Counted from the first letter of the stretch, positions 45,872 to 58,687 are shown. The stretch: DNA of 64,000 bases from Heterobasidion occidentale (GCA_039111635.1 JBCAQO010000001.1:3162001-3226000), one strand, 5' to 3'. The notes: generated from the sequence alone by a model not told the origin. Program-made: numbers and translations.

Positions 45872-48800
45872 CTAGAGACCAGGCGCGCCCTCCCCAGCAC
45901 CAGCACCCTCGCCCAGCGCCTGCGCCTGCGCGAGCGCGAGCGCGCCCTCGTCGCTGCTCCGCTGCCGCCGCTTCAAGCTCGGCCGCTTCGACAGCCGCAC
46001 CTCGCCCATCTTGTCCTCCTTCGGCAGCTCCGTCGGGCTCGCGCCGCGCTTCCCCTTCAGCCCCCCGCCGCCGACGCCAAAGTGGCCGCTGCTGCTGCCA
46101 CCGCCGCTGCCGCTGCCGTAACTGCTGCTGTTGTCGCCGGCGCCGGCGCCGAGCATCGTCAGGGCCTGCATCGCCGGCAGCGTCGCGTGCGACGGGTAAA
46201 ACGCGCGCGGGGCGTCCGCAGACGACTCCGCGATGCTCGCGCTCGCGCTCCGCCTGCTCGATGCCGCGTCGCTCCCGTCCATCAGCCGCATCTCCGCGTC
46301 GCGGCCGTTGTGCTGGTCGCGGTGCGGGTGCGGGTGCGGGTGCGGGTGCTGGTGGCGTCCCGGCCCGGGCGTAACGAGCCCCGCGTCGTCCGCGTCCGTC
46401 GCGCTCCCACTCGCGTCGCGCCGCTCGTCCTCGCCGTCCACGTCCACATCCATCCACGCCTCCCCGTACATCGCGCGCTCCTCGTCGACCATGCGCAGCG
46501 CGCCCTCGATCACCGCGCGGTGCACGAACACGTACTGCCGCAGGCTCTGGCACAGGCTCATCCGCTGCTCCCGCATGTCCTCCACCACGCGCCGGATCGG
46601 CTCGTCCAGCGTCGACAGCAGCGGTGGCGCGCTCTTCCCGTCGTGCAGCCGCCGCGGCACCGCGTAGTCGAACGCCGGCGGCGACTGCACCTGCGACTGC
46701 GAGCCCGAACGCGACTGCGACTGCGACTGCGACTGCGAGGCGCCGTGCGATTGTGTTTGCGAGTGCGAGGGCGGCGGCGACAGCGGCGAGCTCGCGCGCG
46801 GCAGCGACGTGTCCTCTGCGCTCTCGCGCTCGCGCTCCTTCTGCACCGCGCGCAGCGACTGCGCGAGCGGGACCGGCGCGCCGAGCGCGCCCTTCCCCTT
46901 CGCCTGCGCCCCCGCCCCCGCCCCCGCGAGGCCCTCCACCGACGACGGGTCCGTCGGCCACCCGCCCTCATTACTGCTCCCGCCGCGCGCCGCCGAGAAC
47001 ACAGACGAGGACGACGCCGTGGACCGCTTCGAGCTCGTCGACGGCGAGTCCGAGTCCATCGTGAACCCGAACCCGAGCGACGAGCGCGTCGGCGGCGACA
47101 CGCTCAAAGGGCCGCGCAGGGCCGATGCGGCCATGGCCGAGGGGAAGGACGAGGGCGCGAGCGCCGGCGTGGACGCGCTCGGCACGAGCACCCTGCCCCC
47201 CGACTGCCCCGAACTCGGCGCCGAGAACGTGCGCGCCCGAAGATTCGCCGCGAGCGCCGCCTGCAGGCCACCACCACCACCACCACCACCACCACGCTGC
47301 TGCTGCTCCTGCACCTGTGCTTGCGCGCCTAGACGTCCCAGCGGCAACGACAGCGACGTGTGTCCGCGCGACGCGGCCGCGAGCGGAAGGCTCGACGACG
47401 ACGCGGACGAGCCCGCCTCGGACACGACCTCGGGAGACAGCGAGCGCGAGGCCGGCGAGGCGCTCGACGGCGGGACCGACACGAGCGACACGGTCGACGA
47501 CGGCGGGCGATCGAGCCCGATGGGCGGCGGCGGCGACAGCAGCAGCGCGCCGGCGCCCTTCCTCGGCGAGTCGATGTCCATCGGCACGCCCTCCGTCGCA
47601 GGCGTGCGCGGGACGGTGCTGACGCCCACGACGGGCACGTGCGCGACGAGCCCAGGGCCCGCGCCGACCGCGGCGCCGCCGTCGACGTCCATCGTCACCG
47701 CGCCCGCTCCGCTCTCGTCCCCGTCCGAGTTGCTCCCGCTGCTATTGATCCCGCTCCCGCTCCCACTCCCGCTGTTCGCACGGCTCACGCGCAGGCGCGC
47801 CTCGCGCCGCTTGCGCATCTCGCGCCGGATCCCGTCCAGCACCGCGTCGACGGCGATGAACCCGCCCGTGCGCCCGACGCCCGCCGAGCAGTGCAGCAGC
47901 AGCGGCCGCTCGCCCAGCGCGTGCGCCATGATCCCCGTGTCCGAGTCCACCTCGTCCGGCCCCGGACTCGCCGGCCCGCCCCGGCTGCTCCCGCTCCCGC
48001 TCGTCAGCCCGCCCCATCCGTCGCTGCTCCGTCTCGCCCCGCCCCCTCCACCTCCTCCACGCTCGCTCGCGTTGCTGCTCGAGTTCCCCGACCCGCCCCC
48101 GCTCCCGCCACCCGACCGCTTCCCGATCCGCATCCCAAGCACGGGCGGCGGCGACCTCAGCGGCTGCCTGCGCTCCCACGCGCCGCGCGACTCCTCCGCG
48201 CGCGACGCCTCGCGCTCGACCGCGTCGACGAGGTCGAGCACCCCGCGCGCGTCGTCCGGCACGTTCAGGTCCGGCCACGCGAGGTACTGCAGCTGCACGA
48301 CGCGCCGCGGGGGCAGGTGCGCGTACCCCGTGTGCGACAGCTCGAGCACGCGCTTCACCGTCGAGTCGGGCGGCCCCGCGGCGGCGCCGGTGTTCCTCCG
48401 CTTGTCGTCCGCGCCAGACGTGGCAGCGCGGGCGGCGGCGGCGGCGGTGGCGGTGGGGGGCACGGGGAAGAACGAGTTGTCGCCCGGGTGGATGCGGTCG
48501 CTCTGCGCGGCCTCCTCCGCAGCGCCGGTGACCTCGACGAGCTTGAGCCTGAGCGGGCCAAACACCTCGCCGGACCAGTAGTTGCCGCACTTGACGGTCG
48601 CGCCCTCGACCTCGCGCGTGAGCATCACGATCACATGCACGTTCTGCTCCCACACGAGCCTGCGCCGCAGACGGTGTCAACGCCGCTCATGACCACCTCG
48701 AGGAGTAAGCGAGCGCACTCACGTCCAGAAATCCGTAAACGTCTCGGGCAGGGGGCCCTGCGTCGCGATGTACCGCTTGCGCGTGCCCAGCGGCTGCACG

Positions 48801-51302
48801 TACGACGCGTTCACGTAGTCGTCGCTGTCCTCCTCCACGCCCGCCGTGAGCGGCGGCAGCGACAGCTGCCGCGTCGGCGCCTGCGACTGCGATTGGAGGT
48901 GCGAAGCCGGGAGCGACAGGTTCTTGGTGAGCGCCGTCGGGAGGCGGGACGCCAGCCCCGACGGGGGTGCTCCTGCTCCGGCAGCCGTCGCAAGGAGGAA
49001 CGGCGCGGGCGAGGGAAGCCAGAGCGAGTGCAGCGGGCCCGCAGCTGGTGGCGCAACGGGCGGCTGCGACTGCGACTTTGGTTTCTGCTTTTGCAGGCGC
49101 ACGCGCGTGTGCTCGAACGGCCATATGTTGCGGTATCTGACGGGACGCGGGGGAGGCGGTCACAGGTCAGCCTCAGCTCTGACGCCGCGAGCCAGGGGGA
49201 ACCGCAAAGGGACGGGGCGATCTCGAAGAAACGGCACATGACGAACGCGATCGCGCGCGATCGCCTCGCGATGACGAGAACGGCCGGAGGCGCGTGAGAT
49301 GAAGGGAGAAAAAGACAACGCACCTGTTCTTCGCCCCCTTCTCGATCCCGGCCGTGATGCTGTACGGGAACTCGGCCTTGGCCCTCGCCCGCGCCTTGCT
49401 CCCGCGCGCCTTGTCCTTCTTTTTCTTCTTCGCGCTCGCGGGCGGCGGTGGCGGCGGCGAGGATGAGGGCAGCGCCGAGGACGGCCCAGACGCCGAGGCG
49501 GGCACGGACCCGGAGGAAGAGACGAAACCAGAGGCGGACGTGCCGGCAGACAGCGGCGACGTGGGCAGCGCCGCGGCGGCGGCGACGACGGCGCCGCTCT
49601 CGCGCGAGTGGTGGGCCATGACGCCCATGAGCCGCCTCTGCTCGCCGAGCTCGATGCGGTAGAACTGCATCGCGAGCGCCTCGGAGCCCTCGTCGACGCT
49701 CTCCGGCTTGACGACCGCGTGCGGGTGCGACGTGGTGCGCGGGCGCGCGGACGCGTGCGGGCCCGGTGCGGGGCTGGCGGAGGGGGACGAGGAGGGAAAG
49801 TGGACGTGGGTGTGCGCGTGGGCGGCGGCCTGCGGGCGGCCGCGCTGCTCCATCTCGATCTCGGCGTTCTGATCGTCTTTTTCCTGCCCGCTTCCACTCG
49901 CGCTTCCGCTCTCGTCTTCGCTCTCGCTTTCGCTGTCGCTGCTGCCGCTGCCGCCCGCGGCCACGCCCGCGTGTGCTTCTTCCTCCCCGCCGCCTTCCAA
50001 GCGGCCATCCTCCTCCCCCTCGACGCCGGCCCAGCGGCCGATCTCCCTGAGCCACTGGAAGGGCAGGTCGCCGACGCGGAGCTTCTCGGCGCGGCCGATG
50101 CGCAAGGGGATGCGCTCGGTGATGCCGTGGGAGAGCTCGAGGTTCTGGCGGACGGCGTCGAAGAAGGGATTGTACGCGACCTGCTGCGGGCGGTCGTAGG
50201 ACTGCGAGAAGGACGTGGTGATCGGGGTGGCGATGGGGGGACCCGAGGGGTGGAGCGGGGGGGGCGAGTGGGATGGGGCGCCTGGGACGCGGGGCGTCTG
50301 CGGGGGCAGGTGAGACGGGCGTGTAGAATCGGTAGCCAAGGCGGTCGCAGCGGAGAAGTGGCGCGAGGAGGGCTCGCGGGAGATGGGGAGCGAGAGGGAA
50401 AAGGTCTGAGGGTGGGATCGGGCGAGGGCGGGGGAGGGGCGCTGGAGGGAGGTGGTGGAGACGACGCCAAAGGCGCTCATGGGGAGATGCTTTGTGCGGA
50501 GGACGGGGGGTGGGTTGAGGGGCAGAGGAGCGGAGGGCTTGTCGCCGCCGCGGGTGAGGACAGAACTGGAGGGCGGGGGGGAGCCGTCGTCGTCGTCGTC
50601 GTCTTCGAGGGGGAGGGGGGAGGTATCGATGAGGTCGCGTCTGTCGCGCCAGACGGCCTGGAAGCCGCCCTTGAGCCAGAGGAGGTCGCGGTCGTGAGAG
50701 TCTGGCGGGGTCGGCTGGGAGGGGTCGACTGCGGGATCTGGCTGTGCGCCCTCGAGGCGGAATTTGCGGAGGAGGCCGAGGATGTTGCTGCCCTCTGGGA
50801 TGAGGGAGGCGTCCGCGTCGTAGACGAGGATGCGGCGTGCTGCGCGCCATTGGGAGAATTTGCGGCGGGACGCGTTTGTGGGGAGCATGTCTGCGAGGCG
50901 GGCGGTGGAGTAGAGGGGGCGTTTTAGGAGGGTGGAGGGGACGGAGAGGGAGATGGCGTGGGGGAGGCGGGAGGCATGGTGTGTGCCGAGGGGGCGGAGG
51001 TCGAGGACGAGGGTGTGCGGGTCGTCGAGGAGGGGCGCGATGTCTGCGGGTGCGACGGAGGGGAAGGGGGGTTGGGGATGTGGTTGGGACGGGCGGGGCT
51101 GGGGGGTGTGTGGGATGATGACGGGGCGCGTCGGACGGTCGGTGAGTTGGGGTTGTTGTTGAGAGAGATGATCGCGAGGGATGGCGGAGGAGAGGAGGGG
51201 CATGGATTGTTGTTTGGCGAAGCGGTTGTTGATGGCGTCGACGAAGGGGCGCTGGTCGTCGTGGATTGCGCGGGCTGGATGGTGTTGGGAAAAGAAGTCC
51301 AT
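45872..51302 (-). CDS. large rhodanese-tyrosine phosphatase (Pyp1/Pyp2-like)
   Basis: Three exons (minus): 51302-49324, 49136-48723 and 48659-45872; 1726 residues, intact frame. The N-terminal rhodanese/Cdc25-like domain (~85-235: [33 protein letters not shown]) lacks the usual active-site Cys: the loop reads [15 protein letters not shown]. It may be a docking module, as in MAPK phosphatases. A long Ser/Pro/Glu linker follows. The PTP domain contains [56 protein letters not shown], the WPD loop ([10 protein letters not shown]), the P-loop [12 protein letters not shown] (Cys ~1055) and the Q-loop region [16 protein letters not shown] (~1500). About 445 low-complexity residues separate P-loop and Q-loop, and about 130 separate WPD and P-loop. 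In fission yeast this architecture dephosphorylates stress MAPK; the target here is inferred. Confidence 0.9.
46318..46352. repeat. hexanucleotide GGGTGC run inside the phosphatase gene
   Basis: Five or so tandem copies on the plus strand. On the coding (minus) strand they give a His-Pro repeat in the C-terminal tail. An analogous GACTGC run at 46690-46737 gives a Ser-Gln repeat. Confidence 0.75.
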
Positions 51303-52767
51303 GGCGTTGACGAGCCGAGTCGTCGACCACAGCCCGCCTCTTTTCCCTCCAGCGACCTCTCTGACGTCACTCCGTCTAGACCCTCCATGTCACATGACTC
51401 AGCCAATCCCCGCTCCCCGTCCGTGAGGCCCGCATCCATCCAGAGCCCAGCCAGGGCCGCCCCACAGCACACACACACTCCTCCGTCGCCTCCTCGATCG
51501 TCCTCTCACACCCCCTCCCATCTCGTCCCATCGCCCTCCATCGCCCATCCCACTCACCGCCTCTCACCGCCTCTCACCACCCACCACCACCACACTACTG
51601 CACTCGCTCGCTCGCTCCCACTCCAGCGCCTCTCGCCCAGGCCAGGCTCAGGCCCATCCTATCCCCTTTGGGCCTCCCCTTCGAACACGTTGCCTCGATT
51701 CCGATCCCCGAAGCACCTCTTCCATCATTCAGGCCGTCTGCGGGCCCAGACCCCCTCCGTCGCTATCTCCGGTCCCCCCATTCCCCACAGTGAACTCCCC
51801 CGGCGCTCCCCAGCTGCAGCCCTTCCATTCGCCCTATTCCATTCCACGCCCCGCCCGCGCCTCCGACCCGCCCACGAGACCTCCCTCATCACCCCGACAT
51901 CCCACCATCGCAAATGCAGGCCCATCCTTCATCGCGGCAGCAACACCACCCAGGCCACCCGACGCCCGTCGCCCGGCGTCCACGATCAACGTCAACAAAA
52001 ACCTCCACGCACCCACCCCGCGCGCCTCTTCTCGGCAGTCCCCAGAACACCCTCTCTGTCAGCCTTCCTTTCCTTTCCTTCCCAGACTTCTTTCTTCCCT
52101 TTCATCTCCCGCGCATCCCCTTTCGTCTCTGACACCGCTTCGACTTCGCTCGCGTCCTTCGATCTGCTGGCTGCCTGCCTGCCTGCTCGACGTCCCCTGG
52201 AAGCTTCTGCTCCAACCCGCGATCGTCCTCGCCGATCCATCCCGCTCGTCCGTCCGTCCGTCTGTCCAGACGCCCCCGACGGCCTCTCTCTGGCCTCTGT
52301 GCACTTGACACATGCCTCCGCAACCCTAATAGCGACCGCTGCTCGTTCGCACACTCGGCGCGGACAACCCCCCCCCCTTCCCCCTACCTTCTCCTACACT
52401 GACGCTGACACGCGGCACCTCGCACACCGACGCCAGCGCCCGACGCGTCCGAGCAACGCTGGCTCTCGCCCACCCTCGGGAGAGCCCCGCGCCGCGGCTC
52501 GCGTGCGCGCGATCCGCGATTCCGGATTCGAGGAAGAGAGGGCAGCAAGCCTCGACCCGCCCGCGTCCAAACATAGACACTGGACATCAACGCGCGCGTC
52601 CGCGCGTCGTGTCGTTCGTCCCCGCGCTCCCGTCCCGCCGGTCGGACGACATGTCTGCTCGGCGCACAGACCGCAGAAGCGGCCCCGTTCACACACGAAC
52701 GCCCACACGTACACACGCTCGCGCTTCCGCCCTTCCCGGCGCGCCTCCTACCCCACGCCATACCATA

Positions 52768-53340
52768 CGCGCGCTCTGGACCGCCACCGCCGCCGCCACG
52801 CTCAACTCCTTATCCGAACCGCGACCCAACTCAAATCCAGCCAACCAGCATCGGCATCGGCATCGGCATCAGCATCAGCGGCGCCCTGCCTTCTCGATTC
52901 TCGCGTCGCCGGCCCCGACGCCCCGGTGTCTATAGGTGTCTATCTGCCTATCTCTCGACCGACTGAAATTAAGCTTCTGTGGGCCCCTTTTTGACCCCTG
53001 GCTGCAAACGTGGATCGGCGCGCCCAGCGCGCGAGCACTAAGTATGGGTCCCCGTAGGTCCCTATTTGTGCGCGCCGCGCGATTTCTGTGCCTCGCGAGC
53101 AAGCGCGCTGGTACTCTGCGCACGCGCCCGCAGGTGGCGCGTCTGAACGCGTCCGCGGCGCCCGCGGCGGCCCTCGTCCTCGCGAGGAATGCGTGGCCGA
53201 GTTCTCTTCTTCTGCCGTCGCGTCTCGGCGGAAGCGCTCGAGCGCTCAGCGGCCTCAGGAGCCTGTCGTCGCGCCGCTTGAGAGGCCTTCTTTTTTTCGG
53301 GCAGCAGACAGACGGCGTCGCGAACCTCGTAATTTTTTAC
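52768..53340. repeat. diverged direct repeat, copy A
   Basis: Shares ordered landmarks with copy B at 53504-53880: GCGCTCTGGACCG, CTCCTTATCCGAACC, CGGCCCCGACGCCCCGG, CCCCTTTTTG, GGGTCCCCG, GCCTGTCGTCGCG and TTTCGGGCAGCAGAC. It is longer than copy B, by about 200 bp between the GGGTCCCCG and GTCGTCGCG landmarks. Confidence 0.7.
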
Positions 53341-53503
53341 TGTTCAGCGGCTGGCTGGCTCGGTTCTCGAAGACGAAGAGGAGGGCGCTCTCGCCGAAGG
53401 CGGTGCAGAAGCGGCGCAGCTGCGGTACAGATTCAAAGATTCACAGGTGCTCGCCTGTGGAAGGCTTCTGAGCGCAAGCGCAAAGGCATGGTATGCATGT
53501 ACT

Positions 53504-53880
53504 CGTACGTGCGCTCTAGACCGACCGCTGCCGACACGCTCCTTATCCGAACCCGACGCATCCGTGTAAGCGCGGCACTACTGCCTACTGCCTACTACTT
53601 ACTCATGCAGAACCTTAAGAACTTCGTGGAATCGTGCAGTTTCCTGCCCTGCGATCGAGAGTCGAGAGTCGACGGCCCCGACGCCCCGGCGTCTGACATC
53701 TCTCGACGCGCTTCGACGCGCTCAGGCCCCCTTTTTGGCCCCCTCACAAGCGGTGTGGGTCCCCGTTTGCGCGCGCGCACGCTATTTCTTCCCCTCGCCG
53801 CGGGAGTCTGTCGTCGCGTCGCGTGGGGGGTCTTTATTCGGGTAGCAGACGACGTCGCAGCCCTCGTTTTTTTCTTTACA
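53504..53880. repeat. diverged direct repeat, copy B
   Basis: Landmarks in the same order as copy A: GCGCTCTAGACCG, CTCCTTATCCGAACC, CGGCCCCGACGCCCCGG, CCCCCTTTTTGG, GGGTCCCCG, GTCTGTCGTCGCG and TTCGGGTAGCAGAC. No coding capacity is recognised in either copy. Confidence 0.7.
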
Positions 53881-56279
53881 TAAATCGATACACTGCAGGG
53901 ACCTTTCGCTCGTCGAGCGTTATTAACCCCCTCTGAAAACAACTCCATTAATCACAGGCTATCATCGCCCTCGCCCGCACAACGTCCCGCGCGGCGGTCA
54001 GCTGTCGCCATCCTCGAGTGCTCGAGTGCTATCAGGCTCCATTCGCCGCCGTCCGTGCGCCGCTCAACGGATCAGCCTCTGCCCAAAGATCCATCCACCC
54101 ATCAGTTTTCATCAGGCAGCCAATCGGCCCATCAGCTCATCAGCCCACCAGCCAATTGGTCAAAGCAGGAGCAGCGATACCTAGCGATACCAGCTGACAC
54201 AAATACCACCAAGCGCCACGCAATGGCGTGCTCGCGCGGCGGAGAGTTTCGGCATTTCAAAGCGGTGGAGCGGCTGGGCCTCACCGGGCCCACCTCGCCA
54301 TCTCAGATCTCAGCGCTCTCAGCGCCCACGGGGAGCCACGGGGCCTTTGGCTGCTGCAGACATTGGCTATTAGCTCGGCCGCGTTCTTTTCGCGAACAAG
54401 GTTCAGGGCGTTTATATATCCTGGAGACGCCGTCTGTTCGAGGGACGACACGCGCTGCGCACGAGTGCGCGCGCGCGCCGCATCCAGTCATAGACGAGAG
54501 TAGACGTGCATCGCGAAGCTGCCTCTAGTCTCCTCTCAGGGGACCGTCAGGCCTGAAAAGAGGACAGGTTTAGCCTCGCTCGCTATACTTGGGCCGCGCT
54601 GCATCACCGGCCATCTGACTCCTGAGTGCCCATCGAGGACCCGCCGTCTCGCGTGGGAGACAGTCGTGCCCCCCAAGACCCATCTGCGCCGACCGACACG
54701 GACGCGCAACCACACACACCAGCACAGAGTTGGGCGGCGGCCAACGCGGCCGATGCGGTCATCGTCCATCCCAGCTCGTCGTCGTGCAGCGAGTCCACTG
54801 CGCGACCCCGATCGCTCTAGTACATATGTACAGCACCACTACAGCACCACGCTCTACGAACGACGCACGATCGCGATCTGCGAGGTCATAGCCTGCAACG
54901 AGAAGAACGCGCAGGGCCGCAGCGGTCGAGGTTCGCGTCGATCAGCCCGCGTGGCGGGATCGTTCGACATCGCTCGACGATCGACCCACCCATCATCATA
55001 CGACCCATCCTGGCGACTGGGGTCACCTATGCAATGCGATGCAACGATCGAGCCAGGAGAGCAGCGATACGAACGGCCCATCTCGGGTTCTCTCGAACGT
55101 CCAGTGACGCCTGTCATGATAGTGCGGCAGGACCGATCACAGATCACGAGCAGACGAGCCCTGAGAGGTCGAGAAAGAGCGATGCGCTAATACGTGCCCA
55201 TAATAAGTACACGAGTTGCCTCCGAGGCAGATAAGGCAAGGGTGCTGATCCGGAGGGTATACAAGCAATTCCCCGCGAGCCGCGAGGCCCAGCGCGGCAG
55301 CCCGAGATGCACACGACCCCGGAGCGCGCGTCATACCTCTTCGAACGTGCGCTCGCTCATTGACACACGTCCACGCACCCACATCCGTCCGTGAGCAATC
55401 CGAGCTCCAGCTCCGGTTTCTTCATCTCGGAGCCCCAGACCACGCACACACAAAAAACGCCCTGTCCCCCATCGCCGGCGATGCGCGGATCAACACGCTC
55501 GCCAGCCCTCCGGGCTCTGTATCGCCCAACACGCTCGCCCGCCGCCCATCTCATTATCTACCCACTCACCCACCAGCGGAAGTAGAACACGCCAGATCGA
55601 ACGCTCAAGCGACCCACCTACGTCGTCGGTGGAGCAGCCCCCTCTCGACCCCGCGTCGTCATCGCCCTCATCAGCCAAGAAGGCCGTGAGTGAGCACCGC
55701 TGCGCCCAGCCGTAACGAGCATAAGTAGCAGCGTCCCCTCTGGCCCTGCACAGCGACTAACTATAGTAGCGTGTGTCCCCAGCCAGGCCCAGTCGCGTCG
55801 AGTCGAGTCAGCTTTTTGGGGCGTCGCAGATCACATAGATCACACGCTACACGCCGCGTCCGTCCCTGTCGCACGATACGCGCATAACGTACGTGCGCGC
55901 GTGCATGTGTCCATCCATCCGACAGAGACCAGGCGAGAGCCGGACGTGGAGGCGTGTCGGAGTCACGAATGGACCAGGGCGAGCGGCATGACGTCGTCGA
56001 CACCCCTCTGTTGACACCTGCCGTGGGCTAGAAACTTGAGGCCTGCGGCGCTGCGCGGGCCGCAGCACGCCATGCACACCCCAGCACCGAGTCCGAGCAC
56101 AAGACAGCACGATCAGACGGACAAGTATGTCATGCATGGGTATGTAGGATAATAAAAAAGTCCGCCGGTCGGGGCTACAGACAACCGAAATCACAAGCAC
56201 CTGTAAATCTGCGGCGAGGAGGTGAGTCCCATCAGCGACAGGAAAGATGATGAGGAACACCGTACTATCCAATATATCA

Positions 56280-58500
56280 TCAATACGACACCCACGCGGC
56301 GTCCTTCAACACCAGTGGACCCACGATGCGGGCCCAGTTCGCATCCCAGCTGTCCCATTCCTCCTCCTCTTCCTCCTCCTCTTCCTGGCCGTCGGCGTCT
56401 GTGTCGCTTCCGGCGTCAGAGACGCCGCCCTGGCTATGCGTAGCGAATGATGCATATTGTGGAAATAGGTGCGAGTGCGGAGAGGCAGAGTGCGGTGTAG
56501 AGACGTCCAGAGCCTCGCGGAGGGTCGCGAGGGCAGGGGAGTGCGGGAAGGCGCTGAGAAGGGTCTGCGCGTGTGTAGCACAGATAACGACCAAGTGAGC
56601 GACGGTGTGAGCAAAATAAATAAAAAATACTGTCGATGAAGCAGCGCAAAGGGCGCGCATGTACGCACCTCGAGTTGTTCCGCCAGCTCCGCGGCGGATG
56701 TGAAAACGAGTCCATTTTTACCGTCTTTGACCAGCTCCGAAAGACTGGATACATAGCATAGCGACGCGGTTAGAGATCGGTGCTGCTGCTGCACGGTCGA
56801 AACGAGAGGAACGGCGACGCACCACGCAAAGCCAAGCGCGCAGACAGGCAGCCCGCAGCCGAACATGTCGACGACCTTCATAGGGAGATCGAGTGCCGAC
56901 GAACTGGCGTGCAGCGAGACGCCAAGATCTGCCGATCCTGCGGTGCATACAGATCTGTATGAGCACCCGCACTCGTATACAGGAGCGAAAAGAGGTCAAA
57001 GGAGCATACCGAGGAGCAGTGGATAATCCTCTGCCTCAAGCCAGAGGCTCGCGCAGTGCACCCATTTCCAAGCATCCCGTGCATTCTGCAGTGCATGCAC
57101 CTTGCTCATATACTTCTCCTTCAATGGGCCCTTGCCTGTGACTATCATGAGCAGCTTAGGTAACGAGCCTTCCTCGTCTTCCTCGACCTCTCGGACCGTG
57201 TCAGGATCACCTATATTCTTGTTGACTTCGCGCGCGCGCAGCTCATACTGCTCTAGCGCGTCAATCATCATCCCAAAATCTTCGTCCTCGGTCCAGCTCG
57301 TGCTAGTCACGACGATGGCGGGTCGATCCGCACGCAGCGAGGGCATGTTGAGTTCGCCAGTCGTGTGTGAGGGCGAGGAAGGTGGGGTGCTAGTGATATG
57401 CGTGAGTGCAGTCGAATAAGGGGCGGTATGTGGTGGGAGGAAGGCAGTGGGAAGAGAGGGTTCAAGGCGGAGGAAGAGCTGAATCGTGATGGCATCAGCG
57501 CCATAGTCAGGAAAACATGGATATTGGAGAGACGAGCATGACAAAACGTACTTCATGAGTTTCTGAAGGTGATGCACGGTGGAAATGCGAAGGCGGTCGA
57601 TCGTGTAAGACGGCCTTCTGTCCTCTGAGGATAGCAACAGAGGGTCAGGATGGTGCACCGGTATCCATGCTAAGCGACACGAACTGGAGGCCCCATTCAC
57701 GCACTAGGAAATCGCGCATCGCACGCGTCACGAAGAGATGCGCATACGCGGATCTGCCAAAGTACGCTTCAAACCTGTCGATACACTGTTCAACACTATC
57801 CAAGTGCACTGCGAGTTTCAACAGACACACATCTTAGCTATTCTGACGAAGACATGCGACTGGCCAAGCTTGAGAGCAAGGATGCTGTACCCGAGATTAT
57901 GCCAGTCGATGATGACTTTGCTACCCCGCAGCCTGCTCACGAAGTACACAAGCGCGAGCGTCGGGATGCTTGGGGGATTCTTTCTTACAGTATATAAGTT
58001 CTGTCCCTGTAGATTTCATGGAGAAGTCTGACAACGAACCTGGACGAGTATGAATTCCGGGGGATGGGGCATGCGCCAGAGTAGAGCAGACAGAATCGCA
58101 TAAATCTGGTGTAAGATTTTAAAAGGAGCAAGAATTAAAAATGGGAGGCTGCGAAGTGCAGCCGGAGGTTCGTGGAGATAGAGGAAATGAACGTGGGGGA
58201 CAGAAAGGAGCGAGGGGACGGGCTTAGAGCCTGTGCGTGCTTACATTCAGCAATCGACAGCGAATCAGAATGATGGGACGGCCGCGCACCTTCGTATCCA
58301 ATAAGGTATGTTTCGAACTGGAGCTTCGCAAAGCTCTCCGCATGGTACATCATGCGTGGGCTGCGACCAACGTCACCTAGCACGAGAATCGCGACCGAGC
58401 GTAGAGCAGGGCTCTCGCGTGGTTTGCCCAGATATTTCCATATCAGAAACACAAAGAAAGAAGACGCGATCAGCGACGGCACGAAGGAGGCTTCGCCCAT
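56280..58500 (-). CDS. ALG1: ALG1 chitobiosyldiphosphodolichol beta-mannosyltransferase
   Basis: Adds the first mannose to dolichol-PP-GlcNAc2 on the cytosolic ER face (N-glycan assembly). Nine exons (minus): 58500-58290, 58230-58040, 57979-57831, 57774-57685, 57624-57552, 57478-57010, 56937-56823, 56744-56669, 56564-56280; 552 residues, intact frame. N-terminal TM anchor ([18 protein letters not shown]), then [57 protein letters not shown] and [15 protein letters not shown]. Then the GT33/GT-B part [80 protein letters not shown] and [12 protein letters not shown]. An acidic Glu run and [12 protein letters not shown] close the protein. The exon 1 donor at 58289 gives [19 protein letters not shown]. 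The start is the first ATG in frame after an upstream stop. Confidence 0.95.
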
Positions 58501-58687
58501 TGCTGTCGAGTGGGTAAGTCGCAGCGCGGCGAGGGAGGTGAGGAGCAGGGAGAGGATGGAAGCGTCGACCAATGACCGCAGCGCGTCGACTTCCTCTCAC
58601 GTGAGAAAAACATACCACGTAAGCTGACGCAAGAGTGAACAAGCGTGGGGTTGAGGTTAGTCATTCCGCCATTCTTCACTGTCGACC
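58501..58687. promoter_or_regulatory. shared divergent promoter of ALG1 and NFU1
   Basis: 187 bp between the opposite start codons. It holds CACGTGAG (58598-58605) and the near-palindrome TACCACGTAAG (58613-58623). Confidence 0.5.

Larger units (their letters stand above)
51303..56279. other. 5-kb repeat-containing region without a convincing gene
   Basis: Begins with the pyrimidine-rich upstream region of the phosphatase gene. It contains a CATCGG microsatellite (52848-52880), two diverged direct repeats (52768-53340 and 53504-53880) and GC-rich low-complexity DNA. Open frames are long only where base skew suppresses stops. A possible spliced coding stretch at 55391-55683 is noted separately. 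Confidence 0.45.

Noticed and set aside
47360..49297. 645-codon plus-strand open frame, and a second one at 46809-48581
   Set aside because: Both are antisense to the PTP catalytic exon and consist of Arg/Ala/Ser-rich skew sequence with no motifs.
48811..51330. 839-codon minus-strand frame offset from the phosphatase frame
   Set aside because: Shadow frame of the real exon; Arg/Pro-rich, no domain.
50958..52994. 678-codon plus-strand open frame over the start of the phosphatase gene
   Set aside because: Overlaps the conserved rhodanese exon antisense, is low-complexity, and exists because GC/CT skew removes stops.
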